Shown here piece by piece: positions 32,804-41,738 of a stretch of DNA of 64,000 bases. The stretch comes from Homoserinimonas sp. OAct 916. GTDB taxonomy: Bacteria; Actinomycetota; Actinomycetes; Actinomycetales; Microbacteriaceae. Within the stretch, counting starts at the first letter, position 1; each line of letters starts with the position of its first letter. The notes beneath the pieces are model-generated. The model was not told the origin of the DNA. It did not search any database and saw only the letters and a list, made by a program, of their open reading frames with translations. The stretch lies in NCBI RefSeq assembly GCF_003260275.1, contig NZ_QJHB01000004.1, positions 124,001 to 188,000 on the forward strand, written 5' to 3'. The position numbers and the translations under genes were made by a program.

Positions 32804-33448
32804 ATGCCCCAAGCCGTATCGATCGACCCCAACGCCGTGCTCTGGTCGGCGGGTGAGGCCGACCGGCGAGGCCGACCACTGCTCGTGCTGATGCACGGGT
32901 ATCTCTCGCATGAGGGCGACCTGTTCCAGTTGGCACCGCATCTTCCCCTCGGCCCGGTGATCGCCTCGCTCAGGGCGCCGATCGACATGGGCCAGGGCTT
33001 CGCCTGGTATCCGCTCGACGCACCCGGCGACCCGTCGGCCGAAGGGGTGGATGCCGCCGCCCGCGCCGTGCTCGCCTGGCTGGGCACCCTCGACGAAGAG
33101 GCCGCGCCCCAGGTGGGCCTGCTCGGTTTCTCACAGGGCGGTGCGATGGCTGTACAGCTGATGCGGCACGCACCGGAACGCTTCGCGTACGTCGTACAAC
33201 TGTCGGGATATGTCTCCCCGGGAACGCTGCCCGGCGACGAGCACCTCGCCCGGTTGAAGCCCCCGGTCTTCTGGGGCCGCGGCACTTCCGACGAGGTGAT
33301 TCCGGGCCACGCCGTCACCTACACCAACGTCTGGCTGCCCAACCATTCCACGCTGGCCGCCCGCATCTACGAGGGTGTCGGGCACGGCATCTCGGAGCAG
33401 GAGTTGAAGGATGTGGCCGCCTTCATCTCGGCGAACCTGCCCGTTTGA
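32804..33448 (+). CDS. Phospholipase/carboxylesterase-type alpha/beta hydrolase
   Basis: 214 residues. LLVLMHGYLSHEGDLFQLAPHL near the N-terminus, nucleophile elbow GFSQGGAMA, catalytic Asp in GTSDEVIP and His in GVGHGISEQE complete the triad expected for the carboxylesterase 2/LYPLA family. Probably hydrolyses short acyl esters or lysophospholipids; the natural substrate is unknown. GGAGGA is 3 nt before the ATG. No export signal, so cytosolic. Confidence 0.92.
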   Translation: MPQAVSIDPNAVLWSAGEADRRGRPLLVLMHGYLSHEGDLFQLAPHLPLGPVIASLRAPIDMGQGFAWYPLDAPGDPSAEGVDAAARAVLAWLGTLDEEAAPQVGLLGFSQGGAMAVQLMRHAPERFAYVVQLSGYVSPGTLPGDEHLARLKPPVFWGRGTSDEVIPGHAVTYTNVWLPNHSTLAARIYEGVGHGISEQELKDVAAFISANLPV

Positions 33449-33560
33449 GCCGGGTCATCCGCCGGGTGTCCCAAACGTCTGGACATCGGGGATTTCTGAG
33501 CACTGGGGGCCGCCGTTTGTGTAGCCTGAGAAGAAGCCTCGATCACAAGGAGTATGCCCC

Positions 33561-34682
33561 ATGCTTTATGTTGAGATCCCAACTTCCTCTGACCTGCTCG
33601 CGCTGGCGTCCAGCCGTAATGCCGCTTCGGTGACTCTTTACCTGCCGAGCACTCCGCTCACTCACAAGGCGGACGTGCCTCGCATCACCTTGAAGAACAT
33701 GGTCAGGGAAGCTGTGCAACAACTGGAGCAACGAGGAGCGGCCTCCGAAGAGATCGCGGCGATCGAGCAACTCATTCGGGGCCTCGTCGACGACAGTGAA
33801 TTCTGGCGCTACCAGGCAAACAGCCTGGCCGTCTTCGTCACCCCGAATCACATCCAGAGCTACCGGCTGCCCACCACGATGGAGGAGCAGGTGAATGTCT
33901 CCGACAGGTTCCAGCTCGCGCAGGTGATGCGGGCGGTGACGTTCCCGAACGCCGGGTATGTGCTGTTGCTCACCGAGGGAGAATCGCGGCTGATCGAGGT
34001 CTTCCCCGATCAGCCGGCCAGCGAGGCGGTGCTGCCAGACATGCCCACCAGCTCCGAACCGTTCATCGCCCAGCCGCTCGCCGACCGTTTTCCCCGCAAG
34101 CCGGCACAGGGCACCCTCGGAGACACCAGCGCGGAGCGCCAATTCGCCCGCGCCGTGAACTCGACCGTACGCGCCCACCTGCGCGGCAGTGGGCTTCCGC
34201 TGGTGCTCGCCGCGAGCGAGCCGATGGCGTCGATCTACCGCACCATCAATACGTACCCGCGGTTGTCGGCCACGACGATCGAGACGAACTCCGGGCCGAG
34301 CGACGCGGAGTTGGCTCAGCGTGCGCGCTCGGTCTTCGACGCCGGCTACGAGGAGCAGTTGGACGAGTGGCGCTCCCTGTTCGAGGAGCGTCGGGATGAG
34401 GGCCGGGCGCTGTTGGACGTCGCCAGTGTCGCCCGCGCGGCCACGTATGGAGCAATTCACTCCATCATGATCGACATCACCGCGACCGTTGACGGGGTCA
34501 TCGGCGACGACGGTTCGGTGACATTCGCCGACGCGCCGGGGCCCGACAGCTACGACATCCTCGGTGAGATCGCCGCCCGCGTGCTGCACTCGAGCGGTAC
34601 CGTTCTCGCCGTGCGCACCGAGGACATCCCCCACGAATCACCGCTGGCGGCGATCCTGCGTTATCCGCTGGCATCTGCCTAG
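33561..34682 (+). CDS. baeRF-like protein (bacterial archaeo-eukaryotic release-factor domain)
   Basis: 373 residues. The N-terminal SSDLLALASSRNAASVTLYLPSTPL and central FVTPNHIQSYRLPTTMEEQVNVSDRFQ correspond to the bacterial members of the archaeo-eukaryotic RF1 superfamily, and the C-terminal ALLDVASVARAATYGAIHSIMID segment to the L7Ae-like domain. These proteins have been proposed to act on stalled ribosomes or in stress response, but most are uncharacterised. ATG 33561 follows AAGGAG with 9 nt spacing. Monocistronic. Confidence 0.75.
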   Translation: MLYVEIPTSSDLLALASSRNAASVTLYLPSTPLTHKADVPRITLKNMVREAVQQLEQRGAASEEIAAIEQLIRGLVDDSEFWRYQANSLAVFVTPNHIQSYRLPTTMEEQVNVSDRFQLAQVMRAVTFPNAGYVLLLTEGESRLIEVFPDQPASEAVLPDMPTSSEPFIAQPLADRFPRKPAQGTLGDTSAERQFARAVNSTVRAHLRGSGLPLVLAASEPMASIYRTINTYPRLSATTIETNSGPSDAELAQRARSVFDAGYEEQLDEWRSLFEERRDEGRALLDVASVARAATYGAIHSIMIDITATVDGVIGDDGSVTFADAPGPDSYDILGEIAARVLHSSGTVLAVRTEDIPHESPLAAILRYPLASA

Positions 34683-34854
34683 GAACATCGAGCAATCCGG
34701 GGTCATCGTGGCCGGAGGCACCGAGCGTCGTGCGCGGCTGCCTCCCGGCGAGCGATGGCCGCGCGAGTGACGATCGTGCGTACCATCATCGTTCGTGGGC
34801 GTCCGACCGGGGTGAACGCAGCCGGATGTCGCACCCATACGCGAAGATGATGGG

Positions 34855-37800
34855 ATGAGCGACGTGCTCGACCGGTTCTCCCCCGCCACCCGTGAGTGGT
34901 TCAGCGGGGCGTTCCCCGCGCCCACCCCGGCGCAGATCGGCGCGTGGGATGCGATCTCGCGCGGCTCCCACACGTTGGTGGTCGCCCCGACCGGCAGCGG
35001 CAAGACCCTGGCCGCCTTTCTCTGGGCGATCGACTCGTTGGCCTCTCGAGCAGACGGCGGCGCTTCGGGCACGAGCGCGACCGCCGCGAGTCCATCCGCG
35101 GACGCGGCCGGGGGTGCGCCCGCGGAACGCTCGACCCGCGTGCTTTACATCTCACCGCTGAAGGCCCTCGGCGTCGACGTCGAGCGCAACCTCCGCTCCC
35201 CGTTGGTCGGCATCACCCAGACCGCACGACGGCTGGGCTTCGAGCCGCCCCACGTGAGTGTCGGGGTGCGAAGCGGCGACACCGTGCCCGCCGACCGGCG
35301 GCTGTTGGTGAAGAATCCGCCAGATATCCTGATCACGACGCCGGAGTCGTTGTTTCTGATGCTCACCTCTGCCGCTCGCGAAACTCTGGCTCAGGTCGAC
35401 ACGGTCATCATCGACGAGGTGCACGCGGTGGCCGCGACCAAGCGTGGCGCCCACCTGGCGCTCTCGCTCGAGCGGCTCGATGCGATGCTCGCGCGGCCCG
35501 CACAGCGCATCGGCCTGTCGGCCACTGTGCGCCCGCACGAAGAGGTGGCTCGATTCCTTTCCGGCCGGGCCCCGGTGCAGATCGTGGCGCCCGCGTCAAC
35601 CAAGAAGTTCGACCTTCGGGTGGTCGTTCCGGTCGACGACATGAGCGAGTTGGGTTCCACAGTGGCCACGGGTGGCGACGCTGATGCCAACGAGCCCGGT
35701 CAGGCGCGATCGGGATCGATCTGGCCCCATGTTGAAGAACGCATCGTCGACCTGATCCTCGAGCACCGCTCGTCGATCGTCTTCGCCAACTCGAGGCGCC
35801 TGGCCGAACGGTTGACGGCCCGGTTCAACGAAATCTATGCCGAACGGATGGCAGACCCGCCCGAGGGCGATCCAGCACGTGTTCCAGACGAGTTGGCGCC
35901 GGACCGGTTCACTCCGGCCGATGCGCAGCCCACGTCGTCGCCGGCCACGCTGATGGGGCAGGCCGGGGCCACCGCGGGCGCCGACCCGCAACTGGCCCGG
36001 GCCCACCACGGCTCGGTCAGCAAAGAGCAACGAGCGCTGATCGAAGACGACCTGAAGTCGGGCCGGCTGCGCTGCGTGGTCGCGACCAGCAGCCTGGAGC
36101 TCGGCATCGACATGGGCGAGGTCGACCTGGTAGTGCAGGTCGAGTCTCCGCCGTCGGTCGCCAGCGGCCTGCAACGGGTCGGCCGTGCCGGTCACCAGGT
36201 CGGCGAGGTGTCGCGCGGCGTACTGTTTCCGAAGCATCGGGCCGACCTCATTCATTCGACCGTCACCGCGGAACGGATGGAGGCGGGCCTGATCGAGTCG
36301 TTGGCCGTGCCGGCCAACCCGCTCGACGTGCTTGCCCAGCAGACCGTCGCCGCCGTCGCCCTGGAGCCGATCAACGCCGACGACTGGTTCGACATTGTGC
36401 GCCGCAGCGCCAGCTTCGGGGGGCTCGGCCGCGGCGTGTTCGAGGCCACCCTCGACCTGCTCGCCGGCCGCTACCCGTCCGACCGCTTCGCCGAACTGCG
36501 CCCGCGCATCGTCTGGGACCGCGACTCGGGCACGCTCACCGGGCGGCCGGGCGCGCAACGGCTGGCGGTGACTTCTGGGGGCACGATCCCCGACCGCGGG
36601 CTGTTCGGCGTCTTCCTTGCCAGCGGCGCCACCGGCTCGGCCACCACCGGCGGCACCCGCGTGGGCGAGCTCGACGAGGAGATGGTGTACGAGTCGCGGG
36701 TCGGCGACGTGTTCGCCCTCGGTTCGACCAGTTGGCGCATCCACGAAATCACCCACGACCGGGTTCTGGTCACCCCCGCGTTCGGTGAACCCGGCCGACT
36801 GCCGTTCTGGAAGGGCGACGGGCTGGGACGTCCCCTCGAGTTGGGCCGGGCGGTTGGCGCGTTCCTGCGCGAGATCGCCACCGGCGACGAGGAGGATTCC
36901 CGTGCCCGCTGTCAGGCGGTTGGCCTCGATGCGCGCGCCGTGAACAACCTGCTTGCCTTCATCGCCGAACAACGTGTGGCCACCGGTCACGTGCCCACCG
37001 ACCGCACGCTCGTGCTCGAGCGCTGCTATGACGAGCTCGGCGACTGGCGGCTGATCCTCCATTCCTCTTTCGGCATGAAGGTGCACGCCCCGTGGGCGCT
37101 GGCGGTCGGCGCCCGGGTGCGGGAGCGCTACGGGATCGACGGTTCCTGCATGGCCAGCGATGACGGGCTGATCGTACGCATTCCCGACACGGAGTCCGAC
37201 CCGCCCGGAGCCGAACTGTTCGTCTTCGAACCGGCCGAGTTGGCACAGATCGTCACCACAGAGGTCGGCGGCTCGGCCCTGTTCGCCTCGCGTTTTCGGG
37301 AGTGTGCGGCCCGAGCCCTGCTGCTGCCCAAATACAATCCCGGCAAGCGGTCGCCGCTCTGGCAGCAACGCCAGAAGGCATCACAACTGCTGGACGTGGC
37401 CCGCGACTACCCCCAGTTTCCGATCATCCTGGAGACCGTGCGGGAGTGCCTGCAAGACGTCTACGATCTGCCCGGACTGACCGAGATCGCCACGCAGATC
37501 GAGAGCCGCGCGATCCGTATCGTCGAGACCCAGACCGAGCAGGCCAGCCCATTCGCCCGCTCGCTGCTGTTCGGCTATGTCGCCTCGTTCATCTACGAGG
37601 GCGACAGTCCGCTGGCCGAGCGGAGGGCCGCCGCCCTCTCACTCGACGCGGGGCTGCTCGCCGAGTTGCTCGGCCAGGCGGAGTTGCGCGAACTGCTCGA
37701 CCCCGTCGTTCTCGAGCAGACCGAACGCGAGCTGCAACGCCTCGCACCGGAGCGGCAGGCGCGCGGTCTCGAGGGCGTGGCCGACCTGCTGCGCATGCTC

Positions 37801-39888
37801 GGACCGCTGACCACCGCGGAGGTGGCCGCGCGAACCCAGCCCCTCCCCACTGCCGAAGCCGCGCGGGTGGATCCTTCGCCGGCTGAGGGATCGGGCCAGC
37901 CATCCCCGGGAAGCCCCCACGACGAGACCGCCATGAGTCACACCACCCAGGCCGAAGCCTGGCTCGCCGACCTCGTGCGCAGCAAGCGCGCGCTGCAGGT
38001 CACGTTCGCGCAGGAGACGTGGTGGACAGCAATCGAGGATGCCGCCCGGCTGCGCGATGCGCTCGGCGTGCCGATTCCGTTCGGGGTTCCCGACGCGTTC
38101 ATCGAACCAGTGGCCGACCCGCTGGGCGACCTGCTCGGCCGCTATGCCCGAACCCACACACCGTTCACCTCAACAGAGGCCGCGACACGGTTCGGGCTCG
38201 GTGCCGCCGTCGCCCACGACACGCTCCGACGTTTGGCAGGCGCCGGCCAGATCGTCGAGGGGGAGTTCCGGCCACACGGTGCCGGGGCAGAGTGGTGTGA
38301 CAATCAGGTGCTGCGCCGGTTGCGCAACCGTTCGTTGGCAGCCCTCCGGCACGAGGTCGAGCCGGTGGACCGCCACGCACTCGGTCGCTTCCTGCCGGCG
38401 TGGCAGGGCGTCGGCGGTGCGATGCACGGAGTGGACGGTGTGGCATCGGTGATCGAACAACTCGCGGGCGTGCCGCTGCCGGCATCCGCGTGGGAGTCAC
38501 TGGTGCTGCCTTCTCGTGTTGCCGATTACTCCGCCGCCATGCTCGACGAGTTGACCGCAGCCGGCGAGGTCATCTGGGCGGGAGCCGGAAACCTGCCGGG
38601 CAAGGATGGCTGGGTGAGTCTGCATCTGGCTGAGACAGCACCCCTCACCCTTGCCACGCCCCAGTCGCCGGAGCTCGGCGAGTTGCATCGGGCTGTTCTC
38701 GACACACTCAGCGGTGGGGGTGGCTACTTCTTTCGACAACTGTCCGACGCGGTCGGCAGCACCGACGATGACGCGCTGGTCACGGCCTGTTGGGACCTGG
38801 CCTGGGCTGGGCTGGTCACCAACGACACGTTCGCTCCGCTTCGGGTGCTGACCGGGGCAGGCCAGAGCGCGCACCGCACACCCCGTCGGCCGCCTCGAAC
38901 CCGGATGCACTCGCTGCGCGCCTACGCCCGAAGTGGACGGTCCGGCCAGATCAGCCGAACCGGCCCACCCACCGCGCAGGGGCGCTGGTCACTGTTGCCG
39001 GAAGTCGAGACCGACCCCACCGTGCGCGCCAAGGCGAACGCCGAAGCGCTGCTGGAGCGCTACGGCGTTGTCACCCGAGGGTCGGTCGTCGCCGAGCAGG
39101 TGGCCGGTGGGTTCGCCCTGGTCTACCGGGTGCTCAGCGGGTTCGAGGACACCGGCCGGTGCCGCCGCGGCTACTTCGTGGAGGGCCTCGGCGCCGCCCA
39201 GTTCGCCACCGGCGGCACCATCGACCGGCTGCGCTCATTCCAGCGAGCACCGGATGAGTCGCCGTGGGTCACGTCTGACCCGGGGGCCGCCAGCCCCTCA
39301 CGGGACGCCCGCCACTCCACGGCTCGTGACTCTACAACCCGTAGCTCCACGACTCGCGACTCCACAACCCGTGGCGGACCGGCCGTGGTCGCTCTGGCCG
39401 CGACCGACCCCGCGAACCCGTACGGTGCCGCGTTGCCGTGGCCAGCCGGTACCGGTCACCGCCCCGGGCGCAAGGCAGGCGCTCTCGTCGTTCTGGTCGA
39501 CGGGGCACTCGTGCTTTACGTCGAACGCGGCGGCAAGAGCGTGCTCGCCTTCGAGGACGGGTCTCCGGATGCCGGGCCCGCCGCTTCCGGGCCCGAGCCG
39601 ACCTCCGGATCGGTAGCCGGGTCGGTAGCCGGGGCAAACCCCTCGCGCGCCGTCGGAGCGACGTCAGGTCACGCCAGCAGCCCGCCCCCCGACCCGGTCG
39701 GCGGTCAGGCCGGACCGGCGATTCGTCTGGCCACCGACGCGCTGGCGGCACTGGTGCTCCGGGGCGGGGTCGACAAGTTGACCATTGAAAAGATCAACGG
39801 TGAGTTCGTGATCGGCACGCCGGTCGGGGCTGCGCTCCAGGCGTCCGGGTTCACGGCGATCCCCCGCGGCCTGCGCCTGCGCCGCTGA
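34855..39888 (+). CDS. lhr: Lhr-family ATP-dependent helicase
   Basis: 1677 residues, the full-length bacterial Lhr type. SF2 motifs: APTGSGKT (44-51), TPESLFLML, DEVH near 187, LSATVRP, IVFANSRRLAERL, SSLELGIDMG and QRVGRAGHQ. The Lhr core is followed by the large C-terminal extension with winged-helix-like repeats found in E. coli and mycobacterial Lhr, which unwind DNA:RNA hybrids in repair. Three low-complexity inserts occur: residues about 62-90, about 1020-1045, and a Thr/Arg/Ser/Asp repeat near 1485-1505 (DNA 39310-39372). Nei and YbaK genes follow. Confidence 0.95.
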   Translation: MSDVLDRFSPATREWFSGAFPAPTPAQIGAWDAISRGSHTLVVAPTGSGKTLAAFLWAIDSLASRADGGASGTSATAASPSADAAGGAPAERSTRVLYISPLKALGVDVERNLRSPLVGITQTARRLGFEPPHVSVGVRSGDTVPADRRLLVKNPPDILITTPESLFLMLTSAARETLAQVDTVIIDEVHAVAATKRGAHLALSLERLDAMLARPAQRIGLSATVRPHEEVARFLSGRAPVQIVAPASTKKFDLRVVVPVDDMSELGSTVATGGDADANEPGQARSGSIWPHVEERIVDLILEHRSSIVFANSRRLAERLTARFNEIYAERMADPPEGDPARVPDELAPDRFTPADAQPTSSPATLMGQAGATAGADPQLARAHHGSVSKEQRALIEDDLKSGRLRCVVATSSLELGIDMGEVDLVVQVESPPSVASGLQRVGRAGHQVGEVSRGVLFPKHRADLIHSTVTAERMEAGLIESLAVPANPLDVLAQQTVAAVALEPINADDWFDIVRRSASFGGLGRGVFEATLDLLAGRYPSDRFAELRPRIVWDRDSGTLTGRPGAQRLAVTSGGTIPDRGLFGVFLASGATGSATTGGTRVGELDEEMVYESRVGDVFALGSTSWRIHEITHDRVLVTPAFGEPGRLPFWKGDGLGRPLELGRAVGAFLREIATGDEEDSRARCQAVGLDARAVNNLLAFIAEQRVATGHVPTDRTLVLERCYDELGDWRLILHSSFGMKVHAPWALAVGARVRERYGIDGSCMASDDGLIVRIPDTESDPPGAELFVFEPAELAQIVTTEVGGSALFASRFRECAARALLLPKYNPGKRSPLWQQRQKASQLLDVARDYPQFPIILETVRECLQDVYDLPGLTEIATQIESRAIRIVETQTEQASPFARSLLFGYVASFIYEGDSPLAERRAAALSLDAGLLAELLGQAELRELLDPVVLEQTERELQRLAPERQARGLEGVADLLRMLGPLTTAEVAARTQPLPTAEAARVDPSPAEGSGQPSPGSPHDETAMSHTTQAEAWLADLVRSKRALQVTFAQETWWTAIEDAARLRDALGVPIPFGVPDAFIEPVADPLGDLLGRYARTHTPFTSTEAATRFGLGAAVAHDTLRRLAGAGQIVEGEFRPHGAGAEWCDNQVLRRLRNRSLAALRHEVEPVDRHALGRFLPAWQGVGGAMHGVDGVASVIEQLAGVPLPASAWESLVLPSRVADYSAAMLDELTAAGEVIWAGAGNLPGKDGWVSLHLAETAPLTLATPQSPELGELHRAVLDTLSGGGGYFFRQLSDAVGSTDDDALVTACWDLAWAGLVTNDTFAPLRVLTGAGQSAHRTPRRPPRTRMHSLRAYARSGRSGQISRTGPPTAQGRWSLLPEVETDPTVRAKANAEALLERYGVVTRGSVVAEQVAGGFALVYRVLSGFEDTGRCRRGYFVEGLGAAQFATGGTIDRLRSFQRAPDESPWVTSDPGAASPSRDARHSTARDSTTRSSTTRDSTTRGGPAVVALAATDPANPYGAALPWPAGTGHRPGRKAGALVVLVDGALVLYVERGGKSVLAFEDGSPDAGPAASGPEPTSGSVAGSVAGANPSRAVGATSGHASSPPPDPVGGQAGPAIRLATDALAALVLRGGVDKLTIEKINGEFVIGTPVGAALQASGFTAIPRGLRLRR
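39310..39372 (+). repeat. In-frame repeat inside lhr
   Basis: Imperfect 15-bp units (ACTCYACRACYCGYR type) encode repeated STxRD/STTRS peptides. The unit length is a multiple of three, so copy-number changes would keep the frame. Confidence 0.75.
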
Positions 39889-40253
39889 GCCATCGCCCTA
39901 CGCGGTGCATCGTGGTCTCGGTGCGTCCCGGGCTCGGCGCGTCCCGGGCTCGGTGCGTCCCGGGCTCGGTGCGTCGTAGTCTCAGTACTGCGTGGATTTG
40001 GTACGTCCCAGCCGCAGTACCGAGTGGACTCGGCATTTCGGGGGCTCGGTGCGTCGTGCGCACCGGTACTTCGGGAGCCGACTACCTCGAAAGCTCAGGA
40101 CCACAGGGTCGCCGACGGGCTCTGCGCACCCGCAATCCGCTCCTCCTGAGTTTTCGCCGAACGGCGCTGGCGGGGTCACGCGGATGTCTTCCCAACCCGG
40201 GCTCCTGCCACCGGCCAGCCCGCCACCGGTCAGCCCGCCAGGCGGTCGACCGA
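39889..40253. repeat. Repeat-rich spacer after lhr
   Basis: 365 bp without a gene. Three identical or near-identical 16-bp units CTCGGTGCGTCCCGGG plus a partial (39917-39976), then diverged GGTRCGTC-like motifs to about 40080, and two copies of CACCGGYCAGCCCGC just downstream of ybaK (about 40208-40237). No tRNA or terminator was recognised. Confidence 0.75.
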
Positions 40254-40808
40254 TCAGCCGGTGATCGGTGTGGCGAGGCCGTCGATGATCTCGACTCCGG
40301 GCAGTCGGCTGAACAGGGCTCCCGGCAACAGGATCTTCGACCGCCGCACTCCCGAACCGATGATCACCACATCAGCCTCGGACACGCGGCTGTCGACCAG
40401 CACCGGCCATCCGTCCGGCAATCCGATCGGGGTGATGCCGCCATATTCCATGCCGGTCATCTCGACCGCCTGATCCATCGGCAAGAACGACGACTTGCGC
40501 ACGTCGAGCCGCTTGCGCACCACGGTGTTGACGTCGGCGCGGGTGCTCGACAGAACGACGCAGGCGGCGATGCGCTGTTCACCCTCGCGCTTGCCAGCCA
40601 CGACCACGCAGTTGGCGAGCGTATCGGCGTCGAGCCCGAACTCGGCCCGGGTGGCGGCGGTGTCGGAGATGTCCGGGTCGATCTCGACCACCCCCACCTT
40701 GTCGAGGACCCCCGCTGCGATGAGGGCAGCGGCGACCGGTTCAGCAAGAAGATCGAGACGAGTGGATGCCGGCACTGTCGTCAACCGGCCGAGCGTGAAG
40801 GTTCCCAT
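40254..40808 (-). CDS. YbaK/EbsC-family aminoacyl-tRNA deacylase
   Basis: 184 residues. INS/YbaK domain with NCVVVAGKREGEQRIAACVVLSSTRADVNTVVRKRLDVRKSSF, MTGMEYGGITPIGLP and a C-terminal IIGSGVRRSKILLPGALF. Members hydrolyse mischarged Cys-tRNA(Pro) or similar substrates in trans. Which tRNA is edited cannot be told. The stop lies close to a short tandem duplication that also contains TCAGC. Confidence 0.92.
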   Translation of the reverse strand: MGTFTLGRLTTVPASTRLDLLAEPVAAALIAAGVLDKVGVVEIDPDISDTAATRAEFGLDADTLANCVVVAGKREGEQRIAACVVLSSTRADVNTVVRKRLDVRKSSFLPMDQAVEMTGMEYGGITPIGLPDGWPVLVDSRVSEADVVIIGSGVRRSKILLPGALFSRLPGVEIIDGLATPITG

Positions 40809-40882
40809 CCGCCCAGTCTGCCCGTACCGTCCGGGTGGTCGCCACCGACGGCGACGTGGAGTTGCTTTATGCTGGTCGAACC

Positions 40883-41650
40883 ATGCCCGAGGGTGACACC
40901 GTATTTCGTGCGGCCCGTGAACTGCGAGCCGCTCTCGTCGGCGAGCGCCTCACCCGGTGCGACATCCGGGTGCCGCGCTTCGCGACCGTCGACCTCGCCG
41001 GTGAGGTGGTCGACGACGTCGTCAGTCGCGGCAAGCACCTGCTCATCCGCGTCGGAGACGCCTCGATCCACACACACCTGAAGATGGAGGGGATCTGGCA
41101 CATCTACCAGCCGGGCGAGAAGTGGCGACGGCCGGCCTGGCAGGCCCGAATCATCCTCGGCACTGCCCGATCCGCAGCCGTCGGATTTCAGCTCGGCGTG
41201 GTCGAGGTGCTGCGTCGCGATGCCGAGGACACGGCCGTGGGGCATCTGGGCCCAGACCTGCTCGGACCTGACTGGGACGCCGTGGAGGCACTCACCCGAC
41301 TGCGCGCAAACCCCGGCCGCACGATCGGTGAGGCCGTGCTCGACCAAAGGATGCTCGCAGGCATCGGCAACGTGTACCGCAGCGAATTGTGCTTCCTGGT
41401 CGGCGTGCTGCCAGAAACCCCCGTCGGCGATGTGCCGGATCTGCCCCGGCTGGTCACCCTCGCTCAGAAGCTGCTGGCGGCGAACAGGGAGCGATCACGG
41501 CGTTCGACCACCGGCCGGCTGCGCGGAGACACGCTGTGGGTGTACGGGCGCGACAGGCGCCCGTGCCTGCGGTGCGGCACGGCCATTCGGCAGGCAGAGT
41601 TCGGCGATCCGGCCCGGGTGGTCTACTGGTGCCCGAACTGCCAGCGCTGA
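40883..41650 (+). CDS. nei: Endonuclease VIII-like DNA glycosylase (Nei/Fpg family)
   Basis: 255 residues from ATG 40883. The catalytic N-terminus PEGDTVFRAAR (Pro2, Glu3) is correct for Nei; the helix-two-turn-helix LDQRMLAGIGNVYRSELCFL and the zinc finger with Cys228, Cys231, Cys250 and Cys253 (CLRCG...WCPNC) are complete. It excises oxidised pyrimidines and nicks the abasic site. The 40835 start would bury the catalytic Pro and is rejected. TATGCT lies 9 nt upstream, so the transcript may be leaderless. Confidence 0.95.
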   Translation: MPEGDTVFRAARELRAALVGERLTRCDIRVPRFATVDLAGEVVDDVVSRGKHLLIRVGDASIHTHLKMEGIWHIYQPGEKWRRPAWQARIILGTARSAAVGFQLGVVEVLRRDAEDTAVGHLGPDLLGPDWDAVEALTRLRANPGRTIGEAVLDQRMLAGIGNVYRSELCFLVGVLPETPVGDVPDLPRLVTLAQKLLAANRERSRRSTTGRLRGDTLWVYGRDRRPCLRCGTAIRQAEFGDPARVVYWCPNCQR

Positions 41651-41738
41651 GCCGACCCTGAGGCGGCAGCGCCGCGCAGCCGAGCGGTGTGAGCGCAGTG
41701 CGGGCAGTTCGGCCGCCGGTTGCTCGTAGTGTAGAGCT

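Noticed and set aside
35596-37368. Long minus-strand open frame of about 590 codons
   Set aside because: Antisense to lhr, whose helicase motifs are unambiguous.
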